From contig JAUIFA010000002.1 in the NCBI GenBank assembly GCA_030429625.1, forward strand, positions 347,134 to 411,133: a stretch of 64,000 nucleotides of DNA, written 5' to 3'. This DNA comes from Alphaproteobacteria bacterium. GTDB lineage: Bacteria; Pseudomonadota; Alphaproteobacteria; Rickettsiales; UBA8987. The stretch's first letter is position 1; each line of letters opens with the position of its first letter. Below the pieces are notes generated by a model that worked only from the letters and a program-made list of their open reading frames with translations, made no database searches and was not told where the DNA came from. A program made the position numbers and the translations under genes. Shown one piece after another: positions 18,321 through 27,744 of this stretch.

Positions 18321-19430
18321 ATGGATATTATGTCAGATATGGCCACAACATCAACAATTCGTCACGATTGGCTGCTTAGAGAAGTTCTTAACCTCTATGC
18401 CCTTCCTTTTAACGATTTGTTGCACCAAGCGCAAGTTATTCACCGTCAGAACTTTAACCCGAACAAAATACAGGTTAGCTCGCTTTTGAGTATCAAAACG
18501 GGAGGCTGTAGCGAAGATTGTAAATATTGCCCGCAAAGCGCGCATTATGATACGGGGCTGAAGGCCAGCAAGATGATGGATGTGGCGGCAGTTGTTGCGG
18601 CGGCAAAAAAGGCCAAAGAGGCGGGAGCCGGGCGTTTTTGTATGGGCGCGGCGTGGACATCGCCTAAAGACCGTGACATGGGTAACGTCATTGAGATGGT
18701 TAAGGGCGTGAAGGAGCTAGGGTTGGAAACTTGCCTAACGCTGGGCATGCTAACCAAGGAACAAACCCAGCAGCTTAAAGTGGCGGGGTTGGATTATTAC
18801 AACCATAATATTGATAGCTCGGAAGAATATTACAAAGAAATCATCACCACACGCAGCTACGCGGAGCGGCTGGAAACCTTAGAGAATGTCAGCAATGCCG
18901 GTTTAAAAACCTGCTCTGGTGGGATTATCGGCATGGGGGAATCGCTTGAAGATAGAGCCAAAATGCTCATTACCTTAGCCAGCCTTTCACCACAGCCACA
19001 ATCCGTGCCGATTAACATGCTGGTGAAGGTGGAGGGTACGCCTTTGGGTCATGTGGAAGAGATCGACCTGTTTGACTTTATCCGTACGATAGCGGTTGCA
19101 AGGATTATGATGCCTCAGTCGTATGTGCGCCTTTCTGCTGGGCGGGAGCAAATGAGTGACGAGATGCAGGCTTTATGCTTCCATGCGGGGGCAAATTCAA
19201 TCTTTTACGGTGAAAAACTACTCACCACATCAAACCCTTCTATGAATGAAGATTTAAAATTATTGGAGCGTTTAGGAATGGAAATTGAAAAAGAAACATC
19301 GGATATGGCTGCCAATGACGATCAGTCTACAAAAACCACATCTTTTGCCATGGAAGAGGACGATTGGGACGACGAAGAAGTCACCAATATCGGCTGTTGT
19401 GGTGGCGGTTGCTGTTTCAGCCACGACTAG
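18321..19430 (+). CDS. bioB: Biotin synthase with an added Cys-rich tail
   Basis: 369 residues, radical SAM enzyme inserting sulfur into dethiobiotin. Seen: CSEDCKYC (C63, C67, C70) for the 4Fe-4S cluster, then [18 protein letters not shown] and RLSAGRE with 2Fe-2S ligands. E. coli BioB ends near residue 346; here an acidic stretch leads to the C-terminal motif [11 protein letters not shown]. ATGs at 18321, 18330 and 18339 are all possible starts with no clear ribosome site. Divergent from bioF. Confidence 0.95.
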   Translation: MDIMSDMATTSTIRHDWLLREVLNLYALPFNDLLHQAQVIHRQNFNPNKIQVSSLLSIKTGGCSEDCKYCPQSAHYDTGLKASKMMDVAAVVAAAKKAKEAGAGRFCMGAAWTSPKDRDMGNVIEMVKGVKELGLETCLTLGMLTKEQTQQLKVAGLDYYNHNIDSSEEYYKEIITTRSYAERLETLENVSNAGLKTCSGGIIGMGESLEDRAKMLITLASLSPQPQSVPINMLVKVEGTPLGHVEEIDLFDFIRTIAVARIMMPQSYVRLSAGREQMSDEMQALCFHAGANSIFYGEKLLTTSNPSMNEDLKLLERLGMEIEKETSDMAANDDQSTKTTSFAMEEDDWDDEEVTNIGCCGGGCCFSHD

Positions 19431-19466
19431 GTTGGGGTTATCCTCATTGTTTCATGATTGTCCGTC

Positions 19467-19531
19467 ATAGTGCGGCGTGACCGCACTATCCGGTCATTAT
19501 TATGCTAGATACCGTGGTCACGCCACGGTAT
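19467..19531. repeat. Two adjacent perfect hairpins (REP/BIME-like)
   Basis: Hairpin one at 19467-19489 has a 9-bp stem (ATAGTGCGG/CCGCACTAT) around loop CGTGA. Hairpin two at 19509-19531 has a 9-bp stem (ATACCGTGG/CCACGGTAT) around loop TCACG. The two loops are reverse complements. They lie just after bioB and may end its transcript, though no long T run follows. Confidence 0.7.
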
Positions 19532-19543
19532 GACGATTACGGC

Positions 19544-19616
19544 GTCATCTTCATCGCAGGTGGAGATCCAGTAATACATCTCTCGCTCTGGATTCCCAGC
19601 CTTCGGCTGAGAATGA
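19544..19616. repeat. REP-like intergenic repeat
   Basis: Begins GTCATCTTC and ends GAGAATGA, near inverted ends, with GGAGATCCAG and CTGGATTCCC facing inside. Its first 28 bases return inverted at 21543-21571 (one mismatch, one gap). Similar ends occur in the repeats at 37582-37658, 37672-37762 and 44829-44923. Confidence 0.6.
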
Positions 19617-19729
19617 AAGATTTTTCCCCGCGTTCTACTGTCACCCGTCATCACCCGATGGGCAATAACGCATAAGAAAATCCTAAACACCCCCTTCCGC
19701 ATTTCAACCGTTGGCATAATATTACCCTC

Positions 19730-20161
19730 ATGGGTGATAATGCGAATAGGGACGATATGGAATTGGCTGAAAGCAAATATCTGCTAGGATTTATAGGTGA
19801 AATTAAAAATAGGCTGCTCATAGAAGTAAAAGCCAAGAACAGTAGTCTAAGCGGAGATATTCTCTCCAAAATGCATGAAGAAGACATCATCAGGGCGCAT
19901 CGTCTGGTCAGCCTGATGCTCAAAGAGCTGGAAGGCCATGTCAGTAATTTTCAGCTCGAGAAATTTGAGGAAATGTTTGGCCAGAAGGAAACGGCTGTTA
20001 ATGTCCTAAATAAACTAAGTACCATGTTGCTGAAGTTTATCCCTGTTGAGCAAGAAATGATGGTTGGTTCTGCAGAAGAGGATACGCAGGAAATTTCCAA
20101 ACAGGACGCAGAATTATTGGAGCAATATATTGCCAGATATATCCAAGCACAATCCGATTAA
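19730..20161 (+). CDS. Small protein ahead of terminase (small terminase subunit candidate)
   Basis: 143 residues, mostly helical and acidic, with no motif I recognise. It sits directly before and overlaps the large terminase gene, the usual place of the small subunit (gp1 in the Rhodobacter GTA). The ATG at 19730 lacks a ribosome site; a second in-frame ATG at 19757 has AGGGA four bases upstream and may be the real start. Function is inferred from position only. Confidence 0.6.
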   Translation: MGDNANRDDMELAESKYLLGFIGEIKNRLLIEVKAKNSSLSGDILSKMHEEDIIRAHRLVSLMLKELEGHVSNFQLEKFEEMFGQKETAVNVLNKLSTMLLKFIPVEQEMMVGSAEEDTQEISKQDAELLEQYIARYIQAQSD

Positions 20162-21530
20162 CAGCTTAGTTCGCAGTGACTTAAGTAGCTTTATTAAGAA
20201 AAGTTTTACCACGGTTAATCCTACAGCCGACTATCTGCATAACTGGCATATTGATCTCATTGCTGAATATCTAAAGGCGTGTGAGTCTGGAGATATAAAA
20301 CGGCTGATTATCAACATTCCCCCGCGTTACATGAAGTCCATCTCGGTGACGGTGGGCTGGCCGGCGTGGCTTTTGGGGCATGACCCATCACGTCGGATCA
20401 TCGCTGCCAGCTACGCCCAAAAACTCAGCGAAAAACATTCGCTCGACAGTAGGTTGGTGATGCAGAGTCCTTGGTACAAGAAAGCGTTTCCTAATACCAA
20501 AATCATCAACGGGCAAAATGAGAAATCCAAATTTGTCACAACAAAGCAAGGTCATCGTTTGGCAACGTCGGTGGGTGGAACAATCACGGGTGAAGGCGGA
20601 AATTTTTTGATTGTGGACGACCCGCACAAGCCCAATGAAGTGTTGAGTGACGCCTATCGCTATGAGGTGCTTCATTGGTTTGACCAAACTTTTTCCAGCC
20701 GTTTGGATAATAAAAAACAGGGCGTTATTGTGGTGGTGATGCAACGCTTGCATGAGGAAGATTTAAGTGGACATTTGCTAGCAAAAGGGGGTTGGCAACA
20801 TCTCAAATTACCGGCTGAAGCCGAAGAGAAACAATATTTTTCTATAGGTAATCTCACTATTAAGCGTGATGTGGGGGATGCTCTGCATAAAGAGCGTGAA
20901 GATAAACAATTATTAGAACAGGTGAAAAAGGAATTGGGTAGTTACGCTTATGCCGCGCAATATCAGCAGAATCCTGTCCCTGCAAGTGGTGGAATGATTA
21001 AGCTTGCATGGTTTGGACAATATGAGAACGTGCCTGAAGACGGGCAGATCATCCAAAGCTGGGATACGGCAATTAAAACCGGTAGTACAAACGATTATTC
21101 TGTCTGCACGACGTGGAAGAAATCGGAGGACGGACAATTTTACTTGCTGGATATAGTACAGGACAGAATGGAATATCCGCAGCTTAAAAGGACTATTTTG
21201 AATCAGGCAGCAAAGTGGAATCCTAATGCAGTGTTGCTGGAAGATAAGGCCAGCGGGCAATCGCTTTTGCAGGATTTGCGCAAAGAGAATCTGCCGCTGA
21301 TTGCCATCATGCCGACGGTGGATAAACTCACCAGAGTTGCGGCCATTTCAGCGTTGATTGAGGCGGGTAAAGTGCATTTGCCCAAAGAGGCATATTGGCT
21401 GGCCGAGTTTAAAAATGAGGTCGCAAAATTCCCCAAATATTCCCATGACGACATGGTAGATTCCATGAGCCAGTTCTTAAATTGGATAAGAAAATCTGAG
21501 GGTAAGAGGCCGTCTTTAAAAATCCTTTAA
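20130..21530 (+). CDS. GTA/phage terminase large subunit
   Basis: About 467 residues if begun at the TTG at 20130, which has GGAG seven bases upstream; the frame reaches a TTG at 20064. It is the packaging motor. Seen: N-terminal LHNWHIDLIAEYLKA, Walker A-like IPPRYMKSI, Walker B NFLIVDDPHKPNE, coupling HWFDQTFSSRL and VVMQRLHEEDLSGHLL, and the nuclease domain with QSWDTAIKTGSTNDYSVC and VLLEDKASGQSLLQDL. Intact in length. Overlaps the small upstream gene by about 30 bases. Confidence 0.92.
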   Translation: MPDISKHNPINSLVRSDLSSFIKKSFTTVNPTADYLHNWHIDLIAEYLKACESGDIKRLIINIPPRYMKSISVTVGWPAWLLGHDPSRRIIAASYAQKLSEKHSLDSRLVMQSPWYKKAFPNTKIINGQNEKSKFVTTKQGHRLATSVGGTITGEGGNFLIVDDPHKPNEVLSDAYRYEVLHWFDQTFSSRLDNKKQGVIVVVMQRLHEEDLSGHLLAKGGWQHLKLPAEAEEKQYFSIGNLTIKRDVGDALHKEREDKQLLEQVKKELGSYAYAAQYQQNPVPASGGMIKLAWFGQYENVPEDGQIIQSWDTAIKTGSTNDYSVCTTWKKSEDGQFYLLDIVQDRMEYPQLKRTILNQAAKWNPNAVLLEDKASGQSLLQDLRKENLPLIAIMPTVDKLTRVAAISALIEAGKVHLPKEAYWLAEFKNEVAKFPKYSHDDMVDSMSQFLNWIRKSEGKRPSLKIL

Positions 21531-21542
21531 GGCTATAGATAG

Positions 21543-21571
21543 CTGGATCTCCACCTGTCGGTGAAGATGAC
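21543..21571. repeat. Inverted copy of the 19544 repeat
   Basis: Twenty-nine bases matching the reverse complement of 19544-19571 with one mismatch and one gap. With the other copy it brackets the two terminase genes in inverted orientation. Confidence 0.65.
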
Positions 21572-21659
21572 ACGTTATTTAATTTTTTTCTATCCACATA
21601 CTTCCGGAGTTTTAAATTCTCCTGTTTAGTAATTTCTGAACAAACAAGGGAGAGAATAG

Positions 21660-22877
21660 ATGGTATCTCGCAAGAAACAGAAAAAATCAATTTGGCAGAA
21701 AGCGTCTGATATATTTTCAACAAAATCGCAACATAAATCAATTATACCTAATTCTCATTTGGGTGGGTATCGTACCTATGTGCAAGAGCCAGGCAAACCA
21801 GTGTGGACACCACGCGCCTATGATCATTTTGCCGACGAGGCTTACACTAAAAACGTGGTGGCACATCGTTGTGTTTCGCTGGTGTCACAATCAGTAGCAT
21901 CAGTAGGTTGGAAATTGGCGGACAAATCCACCGGAAAAACCAAACAGATAGAAGACCATCCATTATTACGATTGTTAAAAAACCCAAACCACACACGTTC
22001 GGGTCGGGAATTTATCGAAGCAGTGATTTCTTTCCGCCAGATTGCCGGTAATAGCTATATTGTGGCGGTGGGTCCAGACGGACAAGCCCCTAAGGAGCTT
22101 TACAGTTTGCGTCCAGATCGAGTGCAGATTATTGCCGGTCATAACGGCATGGCGGCGGGTTATTTATACAAAATCGGTAATAAAGAAATTCGCTATATGA
22201 TTGATCCGGTCAGCGGGAAATCCAGTATTCTACATCTTAAGAATTTCCATCCGTTGGATGATTATTACGGCATGTCTTCCATTGAAGCAGCGGCTTATAG
22301 CATTGATCAACACAATCAGGCGGGCATGTGGAACCAGTCTTTACTGCAAAACGGAGCCAAGCCGAGCGGTGCTTTGGTAGTCAAATCCGATGAGCAAAAC
22401 GGTGGCAGATTAAGTGATGAACAGTTCAACCGTATCAAATCGCAGATGGACGAACAATATAGCGGCGCAAGCAATGCCGGCCGCCCTTTATTGCTTGAAG
22501 GAGGCTTAGATTGGAAGGAAATGAGCCTTTCGCCTAAGGACATGGATTTTATTGAATCCAAGCACAGTTCTGCACGCGACATTGCTTTGGCTTTTGGTGT
22601 GCCGCCGCAACTTTTGGGTATTCCGGGGGACAATACCTACAGCAACATGATCGAAGCGCGTTTGGCATTGTGGGAGCAGACTGTGCTGCCGATTCTCGAC
22701 AGTCTTGCCACGTCGTTTAATAACTGGCTCACTCCACAATTTGGCGGGAAGCTGGAGCTAAGCCACAATTTGGACAATGTCAGTGCGTTGGCTCCGCGCC
22801 GGGAAGCATTGTGGAATCGTGTCGGCAAGGCCGAGTTTTTAAGCGACGAAGAAAAACGCAAGATTTTGGGCATTTAA
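21660..22877 (+). CDS. HK97-family portal protein
   Basis: 405 residues. Forms the portal ring at the capsid vertex. Seen: VWTPRAYDHFADEAYTKNVV start, AHRCVSLVSQSVASVGW, HPLLRLLKNPNHTRSGREF, LRPDRVQII, and the C-terminal GVPPQLLGIPGDNTYSN and EARLALWEQTVLP, all typical of alphaproteobacterial GTA/HK97 portals. AGGGAGAG precedes the ATG. Full length. Confidence 0.94.
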   Translation: MVSRKKQKKSIWQKASDIFSTKSQHKSIIPNSHLGGYRTYVQEPGKPVWTPRAYDHFADEAYTKNVVAHRCVSLVSQSVASVGWKLADKSTGKTKQIEDHPLLRLLKNPNHTRSGREFIEAVISFRQIAGNSYIVAVGPDGQAPKELYSLRPDRVQIIAGHNGMAAGYLYKIGNKEIRYMIDPVSGKSSILHLKNFHPLDDYYGMSSIEAAAYSIDQHNQAGMWNQSLLQNGAKPSGALVVKSDEQNGGRLSDEQFNRIKSQMDEQYSGASNAGRPLLLEGGLDWKEMSLSPKDMDFIESKHSSARDIALAFGVPPQLLGIPGDNTYSNMIEARLALWEQTVLPILDSLATSFNNWLTPQFGGKLELSHNLDNVSALAPRREALWNRVGKAEFLSDEEKRKILGI

Positions 22878-22898
22878 TTGGGAGAAAAGAGGGTGAGT

Positions 22899-23528
22899 AT
22901 GGAAACAAAACAATTAGAATTTCCACTGTCGTTAGGAGAGGTGGCAGAAGATGGTAGCTTTAGTGGTTATGCTAGCGTGTTTGATGTGATCGATAGCCAT
23001 AACGATGTGGTGGTTAATGGCGCATTTAAGCGTACGCTTAAAAACAGAAGTGATGTAAAGCTGCTCTGGCAACATAGGATGGATGAACCCATCGGGGTAA
23101 TCAACCATTTGCAGGAAGATGATAATGGGCTTTACATTGAAGGAAAATTGTTGCTGGACATACAGCGGGCGAAGGAATCTTACAGCCTGCTGAAATCCGG
23201 TGCAATTAATGGTCTAAGCATAGGCTACAGTGTGGTGGATTATGACATTGATAGCCAGAGTGGTTCACGTGTGCTTAAGGACGTAGATTTATGGGAAGTA
23301 AGTCTGGTGACGTTTCCGGCGAATAAACGTTCCGGTGTCACATCACTTAAAGCCGGTGAGCAGCCGCAGACTATTCGCGAATTTGAACATTTTCTGCGGG
23401 ATGCAGGATTTTCACGCAATGAAGCAAAAAACATATCATTGTCCGGTTTTCCTCAGCGAGAGGCTGATATGGACGAGTTCGATGTACTTGAAAGTACGTT
23501 GGATCGGGCAATTCATTCTTTAACTTAA
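22899..23528 (+). CDS. HK97-family prohead protease
   Basis: About 209 residues from the ATG at 22899, which follows AGAGGG; the frame extends to a TTG touching the portal stop. Matures the capsid by cutting its scaffold region. Seen: GYASVFDVIDSHNDVVVNGAF, VKLLWQHRMDEPIGV with the catalytic His, and AINGLSIGYSV with the catalytic Ser. The C-terminal 60 residues form a helical tail. Confidence 0.92.
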   Translation: METKQLEFPLSLGEVAEDGSFSGYASVFDVIDSHNDVVVNGAFKRTLKNRSDVKLLWQHRMDEPIGVINHLQEDDNGLYIEGKLLLDIQRAKESYSLLKSGAINGLSIGYSVVDYDIDSQSGSRVLKDVDLWEVSLVTFPANKRSGVTSLKAGEQPQTIREFEHFLRDAGFSRNEAKNISLSGFPQREADMDEFDVLESTLDRAIHSLT

Positions 23529-23554
23529 ATCATTTTAAAAATAGGAGAGACAGT

Positions 23555-24763
23555 ATGTCTATTACACGATTGACTAAAAAAGTCGACAATCTTGGATCTG
23601 CATGGGAGCAGTTCAAATCCATCAATGATCGCCGTTTGCAGGAGATTGAGAAAAAAGGGGTGGCCGATACGCTAACTCTTGAGCAACTCAACAAAATCAA
23701 CCACGTAATCGACGGGTATAAAAGCCGTTTGGACCATGTGGAAACAGCAGTAAATCGCCCTGTATTAGGTGCGGTTACGGGTATGGAAACGGGTAAGTCG
23801 TTTGACCCAATTGTTGCAGAGCACAAAGAAGCGTTCTGCGGTTATTTGCGTAAAGGAGTGGAAGACGATCTTTCGTTGCTAGAGCGCAAGGCACTTTCTG
23901 TGGGTGTGGACGCGGAAGGGGGCTATATGGTGACCCCAACGATGAGCCAAACCATCACGCAGGCGATCTTTGAATCTTCACCTATACGTCAATTAGCTTC
24001 GGTGGAAACCATCTCTAGTGATTCGTTAGAAATCATTGAAGATTATAATGAAGCAGGTGCCGGTTGGTCAGCTTCTGAAACGGCTGCGGTTTCAGAATCA
24101 ACCACGCCGGATATTGGTAAGAAAATTATCAATGTGCATGAGCTGGTTGCCCAACCCAAAGCCACACAAAAACTCATTGACGATTCCAGTGTAGACATTG
24201 AGGCCTGGTTGTCTGGTAAATTAGTGGATGTGTTCAGCCGTTTGGAAAATGCCGCGTTCATCAATGGCGATGGCAGTGGTAAGCCTAAAGGTATTTTGAC
24301 CTACACAGCCGGTACGTCATGGGGGCAGATTGAGCAGATTGACAGTGGAACCGATGGTGAAACCACCGCGGATTCGTTGATTGAATTGTTTTATGCGCTC
24401 AAAGAAGAATACGCTACCCATGCCACGTTCCTGATGAACCGTGCTACGGCACAACAGGTGCGTCAGTTAAAAGATGTGACCGGTGGTTATATTTGGAATC
24501 CTGGCTTGGCAGCTGGCACGTTTGACACACTCATGGGTGTGCCGGTGATGATGGCAGCAGATATGCCTTCGCCAGCAACCAACAGTCTATCTGTGGCGGT
24601 AGGTGATTTTTCTCGTGCATATCAGATCGTGGATCGTACAGGTGTGCGTATCTTACGTGATCCATATACCGAGAAGCCATTTGTTAAGTTCTATACGACT
24701 AAACGTGTTGGTGGTGATGTCATCAATACTGAAGCCATCAAGATCTTAAAACTTGCGGCGTAA
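23555..24763 (+). CDS. HK97-fold major capsid protein
   Basis: 402 residues: an N-terminal coiled coil (about 1-75, the delta/scaffold region that the protease removes), then the HK97 fold beginning near ERKALSVGVDAEGGYMVTP, with FINGDGSGKPKGIL and a C-terminal FYTTKRVGGDVINTEAIKIL. These are standard for GTA capsids. It is preceded by TAGGAGAGA and followed by a hairpin. Confidence 0.95.
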   Translation: MSITRLTKKVDNLGSAWEQFKSINDRRLQEIEKKGVADTLTLEQLNKINHVIDGYKSRLDHVETAVNRPVLGAVTGMETGKSFDPIVAEHKEAFCGYLRKGVEDDLSLLERKALSVGVDAEGGYMVTPTMSQTITQAIFESSPIRQLASVETISSDSLEIIEDYNEAGAGWSASETAAVSESTTPDIGKKIINVHELVAQPKATQKLIDDSSVDIEAWLSGKLVDVFSRLENAAFINGDGSGKPKGILTYTAGTSWGQIEQIDSGTDGETTADSLIELFYALKEEYATHATFLMNRATAQQVRQLKDVTGGYIWNPGLAAGTFDTLMGVPVMMAADMPSPATNSLSVAVGDFSRAYQIVDRTGVRILRDPYTEKPFVKFYTTKRVGGDVINTEAIKILKLAA

Positions 24764-24774
24764 TAAAGAAAGTA

Positions 24775-24803
24775 AACCCCGTGGCTATGAGTGCCACGGG
24801 GTT
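24775..24803 (+). terminator. Hairpin after the capsid gene
   Basis: An 11-bp perfect stem (AACCCCGTGGC/GCCACGGGGTT) with a 7-base loop, 12 bases after the capsid stop. There is no T run, so it may only weaken read-through or protect the abundant capsid message from decay. Confidence 0.55.
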
Positions 24804-24817
24804 GTATGGAAATAATT

Positions 24818-25009
24818 ATGAAAATACGTATGTTGCATACCCGTATGGGAACAGAAGATGGCTATCTGGTCAAAGAATATAAGAAGGGTAATATATACAA
24901 TGTAAGTCAGTGGTTGGCACGGTATTTTTTTAAAGAGAAGGTGGCGGTTCTGGTCAATGATGCAATGCAAAAACTTTACAAGAAAGAATCTCAATATAAC
25001 GAATTTTAG
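24818..25009 (+). CDS. Small conserved-type phage/GTA protein
   Basis: About 63 residues from the ATG at 24818 (GGAA upstream); the frame runs back into the hairpin, and an ATG at 24806 is also possible. The sequence KEYKKGNIYNVSQWLARYFFKEKVAVLV looks like small head-gene proteins found after capsid genes. Function unknown. Sits between capsid and connector genes, 9 bases before the next start. Confidence 0.6.
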   Translation: MKIRMLHTRMGTEDGYLVKEYKKGNIYNVSQWLARYFFKEKVAVLVNDAMQKLYKKESQYNEF

Positions 25010-25018
25010 GAGAGGGAG

Positions 25019-25561
25019 ATGGTTAGTAATATACCTTATATCATCCGGGTGGTAGAGCCGGTAAGTGAACCAGTATCACTGTCGGAAGCAAAATTATATC
25101 TAAGACTCGATGAGTCCAGAGATGAGGATGTTTTGGTTAAACAATTAATTGTTGCGGCGCGGGAAGCAGCCGAACATTATCTGCGCAAATCTTTAATCAC
25201 CCAAACGTGGAAAATGGCGTTTGACGGTTATGTTCCCAGTATGGTGGATCTGATGCGTGGGCCCGTGCAATCCATCACTGAAGTTAAGATCATTGACCGT
25301 GATGGCAGCTTTACCGTGGTGGACAATGCTAATTATTACCTAAGCGCAGACAAACAACGCATCTGTTTTGAAATATCCATCCTTGGGCACATGATTGAAA
25401 TTACCTATGTTGCCGGTTTTGGTGATAGCAGCAAAGTACCACATTCGATCAAGCAAGGCATGTTAATGCACATTGCACAGATGTATGACGATCGTCAGGC
25501 GGTGGTTATTTCTTCGGCCAGCCAGTCATTGTACAATAATTTCAGGGGTACATCGCTATGA
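25019..25561 (+). CDS. Head-tail connector protein (gp6-like)
   Basis: 180 residues. The start VSLSEAKLYLRLDESRDEDVLVKQLIVAAREAAEHYL is the helical core of phage gp6-like connectors; the middle holds beta segments (MRGPVQSITEVKIIDRDG) and ends with helical SIKQGMLMHIAQMYDDR. Forms a ring beneath the portal. AGGAGAGGG precedes the ATG. Its stop overlaps the next start (ATGA). Confidence 0.88.
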   Translation: MVSNIPYIIRVVEPVSEPVSLSEAKLYLRLDESRDEDVLVKQLIVAAREAAEHYLRKSLITQTWKMAFDGYVPSMVDLMRGPVQSITEVKIIDRDGSFTVVDNANYYLSADKQRICFEISILGHMIEITYVAGFGDSSKVPHSIKQGMLMHIAQMYDDRQAVVISSASQSLYNNFRGTSL

Positions 25562-25902
25562 GTAAGAAATCCTTATCATCACGCCTGAAAAAACGCATCA
25601 TCATCGAAGAACCGATCCGCACGGCAGATGGCGCAGGGGGCTTTACAATTACTTGGAATAGAGTGGGTGATGCTTGGGTAGAAATAGTGCCAAAGAATCA
25701 GGTCAGTAACAGAGAGTCTTTTGACTACGGTAAGCTGAATAATAATAGCCTGTATAGCGTTGTTTTGCGTTATCGTGAAGACATCAAACATACTATGCGT
25801 TTGGTGGTTGATGGGCAAGTGTTGAATATCCGCGCGATCATTAATCCAGATTTTGGCCGTAAAACTTTAGAAATTATTGCTGAAAGCGGAGTGGGAGTAT
25901 GA
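25558..25902 (+). CDS. Head-tail adaptor protein (SPP1 gp16/HK97 gp10-like)
   Basis: 114 residues of mostly beta structure: RLKKRIIIEEPIRTADGAGGFTITWN, then VGDAWVEIVPKNQVSNRESFDYG and a C-terminal LNIRAIINPDFGRKTLEIIAESG. This pattern is that of phage head-tail joining proteins. Overlaps both neighbours by ATGA-type junctions, showing translational coupling. Confidence 0.85.
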   Translation: MSKKSLSSRLKKRIIIEEPIRTADGAGGFTITWNRVGDAWVEIVPKNQVSNRESFDYGKLNNNSLYSVVLRYREDIKHTMRLVVDGQVLNIRAIINPDFGRKTLEIIAESGVGV

Positions 25903-26333
25903 GCCACATTGTTGAGCAGGCGCGTAGTTGGTTAGGCACAAAATATCAGCATCAAGGACGTTTGAAGCATAAAGGCTGCGATTGTATCGGTTTTATTTTA
26001 GGCGTGGCAGAAGAGCTGGATTTAAAATCCATAAACGGGCAGAAGCTGAAGCAGTACGATAAAACGGATTATGCCCGCATACCGGATGGGCAGCTTTTGT
26101 ATCAGACATTAGCATCGCATCTGCAGGAAGTTGCCGTATCAGAGATGCAGGCGGGGGACATGGTACTTATGCGTTTTCGAAAAGACCCGCAACATCTGGG
26201 TATTTTAACCGATTATCACCATGGAGGCTTAGGGCTGATCCATTGCTATGCCGAGGCGAGCAAGGTGGTGGAACATCGCTTTGATCCCATATGGCACAGC
26301 CGTCTGGTAGCCGCTTTTCGCTTTGCTAGCTGA
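25899..26333 (+). CDS. NlpC/P60-family GTA cell-wall peptidase
   Basis: 144 residues. The start VEQARSWLGTKYQHQGRLKHKGCDCIGFILG carries the catalytic Cys (C29 in DCIG); the His lies in PQHLGILTDYHHG. This is the phage/GTA NlpC subfamily (gp14-like) that opens peptidoglycan. In GTAs it normally lies among tail genes, after the tape measure; here it follows the head-tail adaptor directly by a 4-base overlap, so tail genes are absent from this site. Confidence 0.9.
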   Translation: MSHIVEQARSWLGTKYQHQGRLKHKGCDCIGFILGVAEELDLKSINGQKLKQYDKTDYARIPDGQLLYQTLASHLQEVAVSEMQAGDMVLMRFRKDPQHLGILTDYHHGGLGLIHCYAEASKVVEHRFDPIWHSRLVAAFRFAS

Positions 26334-26343
26334 TATACGTTTA

Positions 26344-27744
26344 TTACGCTTTCGGGCCGATCATTTTTTCCGGCACGACCCACTCTTTAAATTGCTCTTT
26401 GGTTAAGAGTTTCAACTCAAGGGCGGCTTCCAATAAGGTTGATCCGTCTTTATGGGCTTTTTTGGCAATTTTAGTCGCATTGTCATAGCCAATATGCGGG
26501 TTCAGCGCGGTAACCAACATCAGCGATTCCTGCATCAGCTTGGCGATACGCTCTTCATTAGCGGTAATACCCACCACGCATTTATTGGTGAAGGATTCCA
26601 TCCCGTCAGCCAGCAAGCGCACCGATTGCAAGAAATTATAAATGATGACCGGTTTAAACACGTTGAGCTCAAAATGACCATTGGAACCGGCAATGCTAAT
26701 GGTGGTATTATTGCCCATCACCTGCGCGGCAATCATGGTCAACGCTTCGCACTGTGTCGGGTTGACTTTCCCCGGCATAATGGAGGAACCCGGCTCATTT
26801 TCCGGTAGACTCAATTCACCCAATCCGGAACGTGGTCCCGAACCAAGGAAACGGATGTCGTTGGCAATTTTCATCAATGCCACGGCCAGCGTATTTAAGC
26901 CGCCATGCACGGTTACCAATTCGTCGTTGGCGGCCAGCGCTGCAAACTTGTTGGGTGCGGTCACAAAAGGCAGCCCTGTGGTTTTGGCAACTTGTGCGGC
27001 AAATTTTTCTGCAAAGCCGATTTTTGCGTTTAGTCCCGTGCCCACGGCTGTCCCACCTTGGGCTAATTTCAAAATACCTTGTTGGGTTGCGTCGATACCA
27101 AGGACTTTACGCACATGGTATAATTGTGCCGCATAGCCGGAGAATTCCTGACCCAATGTCAACGGTGTTGCGTCTTGGGTATGGGTACGGCCGATTTTAA
27201 TGATGTCTTTAAATTCTTCGGACTTTTGTTTTAAAGCCTCAAAGAGTTTATCCAAAGCCGGTAACAAACGGTTATTTAACTCTTCGACTGCTGCAATGTG
27301 CATCGCGGTAGGGAAAGTGTCGTTAGACGACTGCCCCATATTACAGTGATCATTAGGGTGGACAGGGTCTTTAGAGCCAATTTTACCGCCAAGAATTTCA
27401 ATCGCGCGGTTAGAGATGACCTCGTTAGCGTTCATATTGGACTGTGTGCCTGAGCCGGTTTGCCATACTGAAAGCGGGAAATGCTCGTTCAGCTTGCCGT
27501 CCATGACTTCCTGAGCGGCTTTAACAATCGCATTACCAATCTTTTTGTCCATCACGCCTAGCTCCATATTCACCTGAGCAGCGGATTGCTTAACCATCCC
27601 AAGGGCACGGATTACCGGTTCGGGCATGGTTTCAATCCCAATGGGGAAGTTGATCAGCGAACGGGCAGATTGCGCTCCCCAATATTTATCGCTTGGGACT
27701 TCTAAGGGGCCAAATGAATCGCTTTCGGTTCTGTATTTTGTCAT
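26344..27744 (-). CDS. fumC: Class II fumarate hydratase
   Basis: About 466 residues from the ATG at 27744 with AGGACG upstream. Interconverts fumarate and malate in the TCA cycle. Seen: [20 protein letters not shown] start, [40 protein letters not shown], and the superfamily signature [11 protein letters not shown]. Converges on the GTA head module, with 10 bases between the ends, and is divergent from rpoN. Confidence 0.97.
   Translation of the reverse strand: MTKYRTESDSFGPLEVPSDKYWGAQSARSLINFPIGIETMPEPVIRALGMVKQSAAQVNMELGVMDKKIGNAIVKAAQEVMDGKLNEHFPLSVWQTGSGTQSNMNANEVISNRAIEILGGKIGSKDPVHPNDHCNMGQSSNDTFPTAMHIAAVEELNNRLLPALDKLFEALKQKSEEFKDIIKIGRTHTQDATPLTLGQEFSGYAAQLYHVRKVLGIDATQQGILKLAQGGTAVGTGLNAKIGFAEKFAAQVAKTTGLPFVTAPNKFAALAANDELVTVHGGLNTLAVALMKIANDIRFLGSGPRSGLGELSLPENEPGSSIMPGKVNPTQCEALTMIAAQVMGNNTTISIAGSNGHFELNVFKPVIIYNFLQSVRLLADGMESFTNKCVVGITANEERIAKLMQESLMLVTALNPHIGYDNATKIAKKAHKDGSTLLEAALELKLLTKEQFKEWVVPEKMIGPKA

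Noticed and set aside
20064..20130. Upstream TTG start of the terminase large subunit
   Set aside because: The TTG at 20130 has GGAG at proper distance; the upstream part overlaps the small gene and does not look like terminase.
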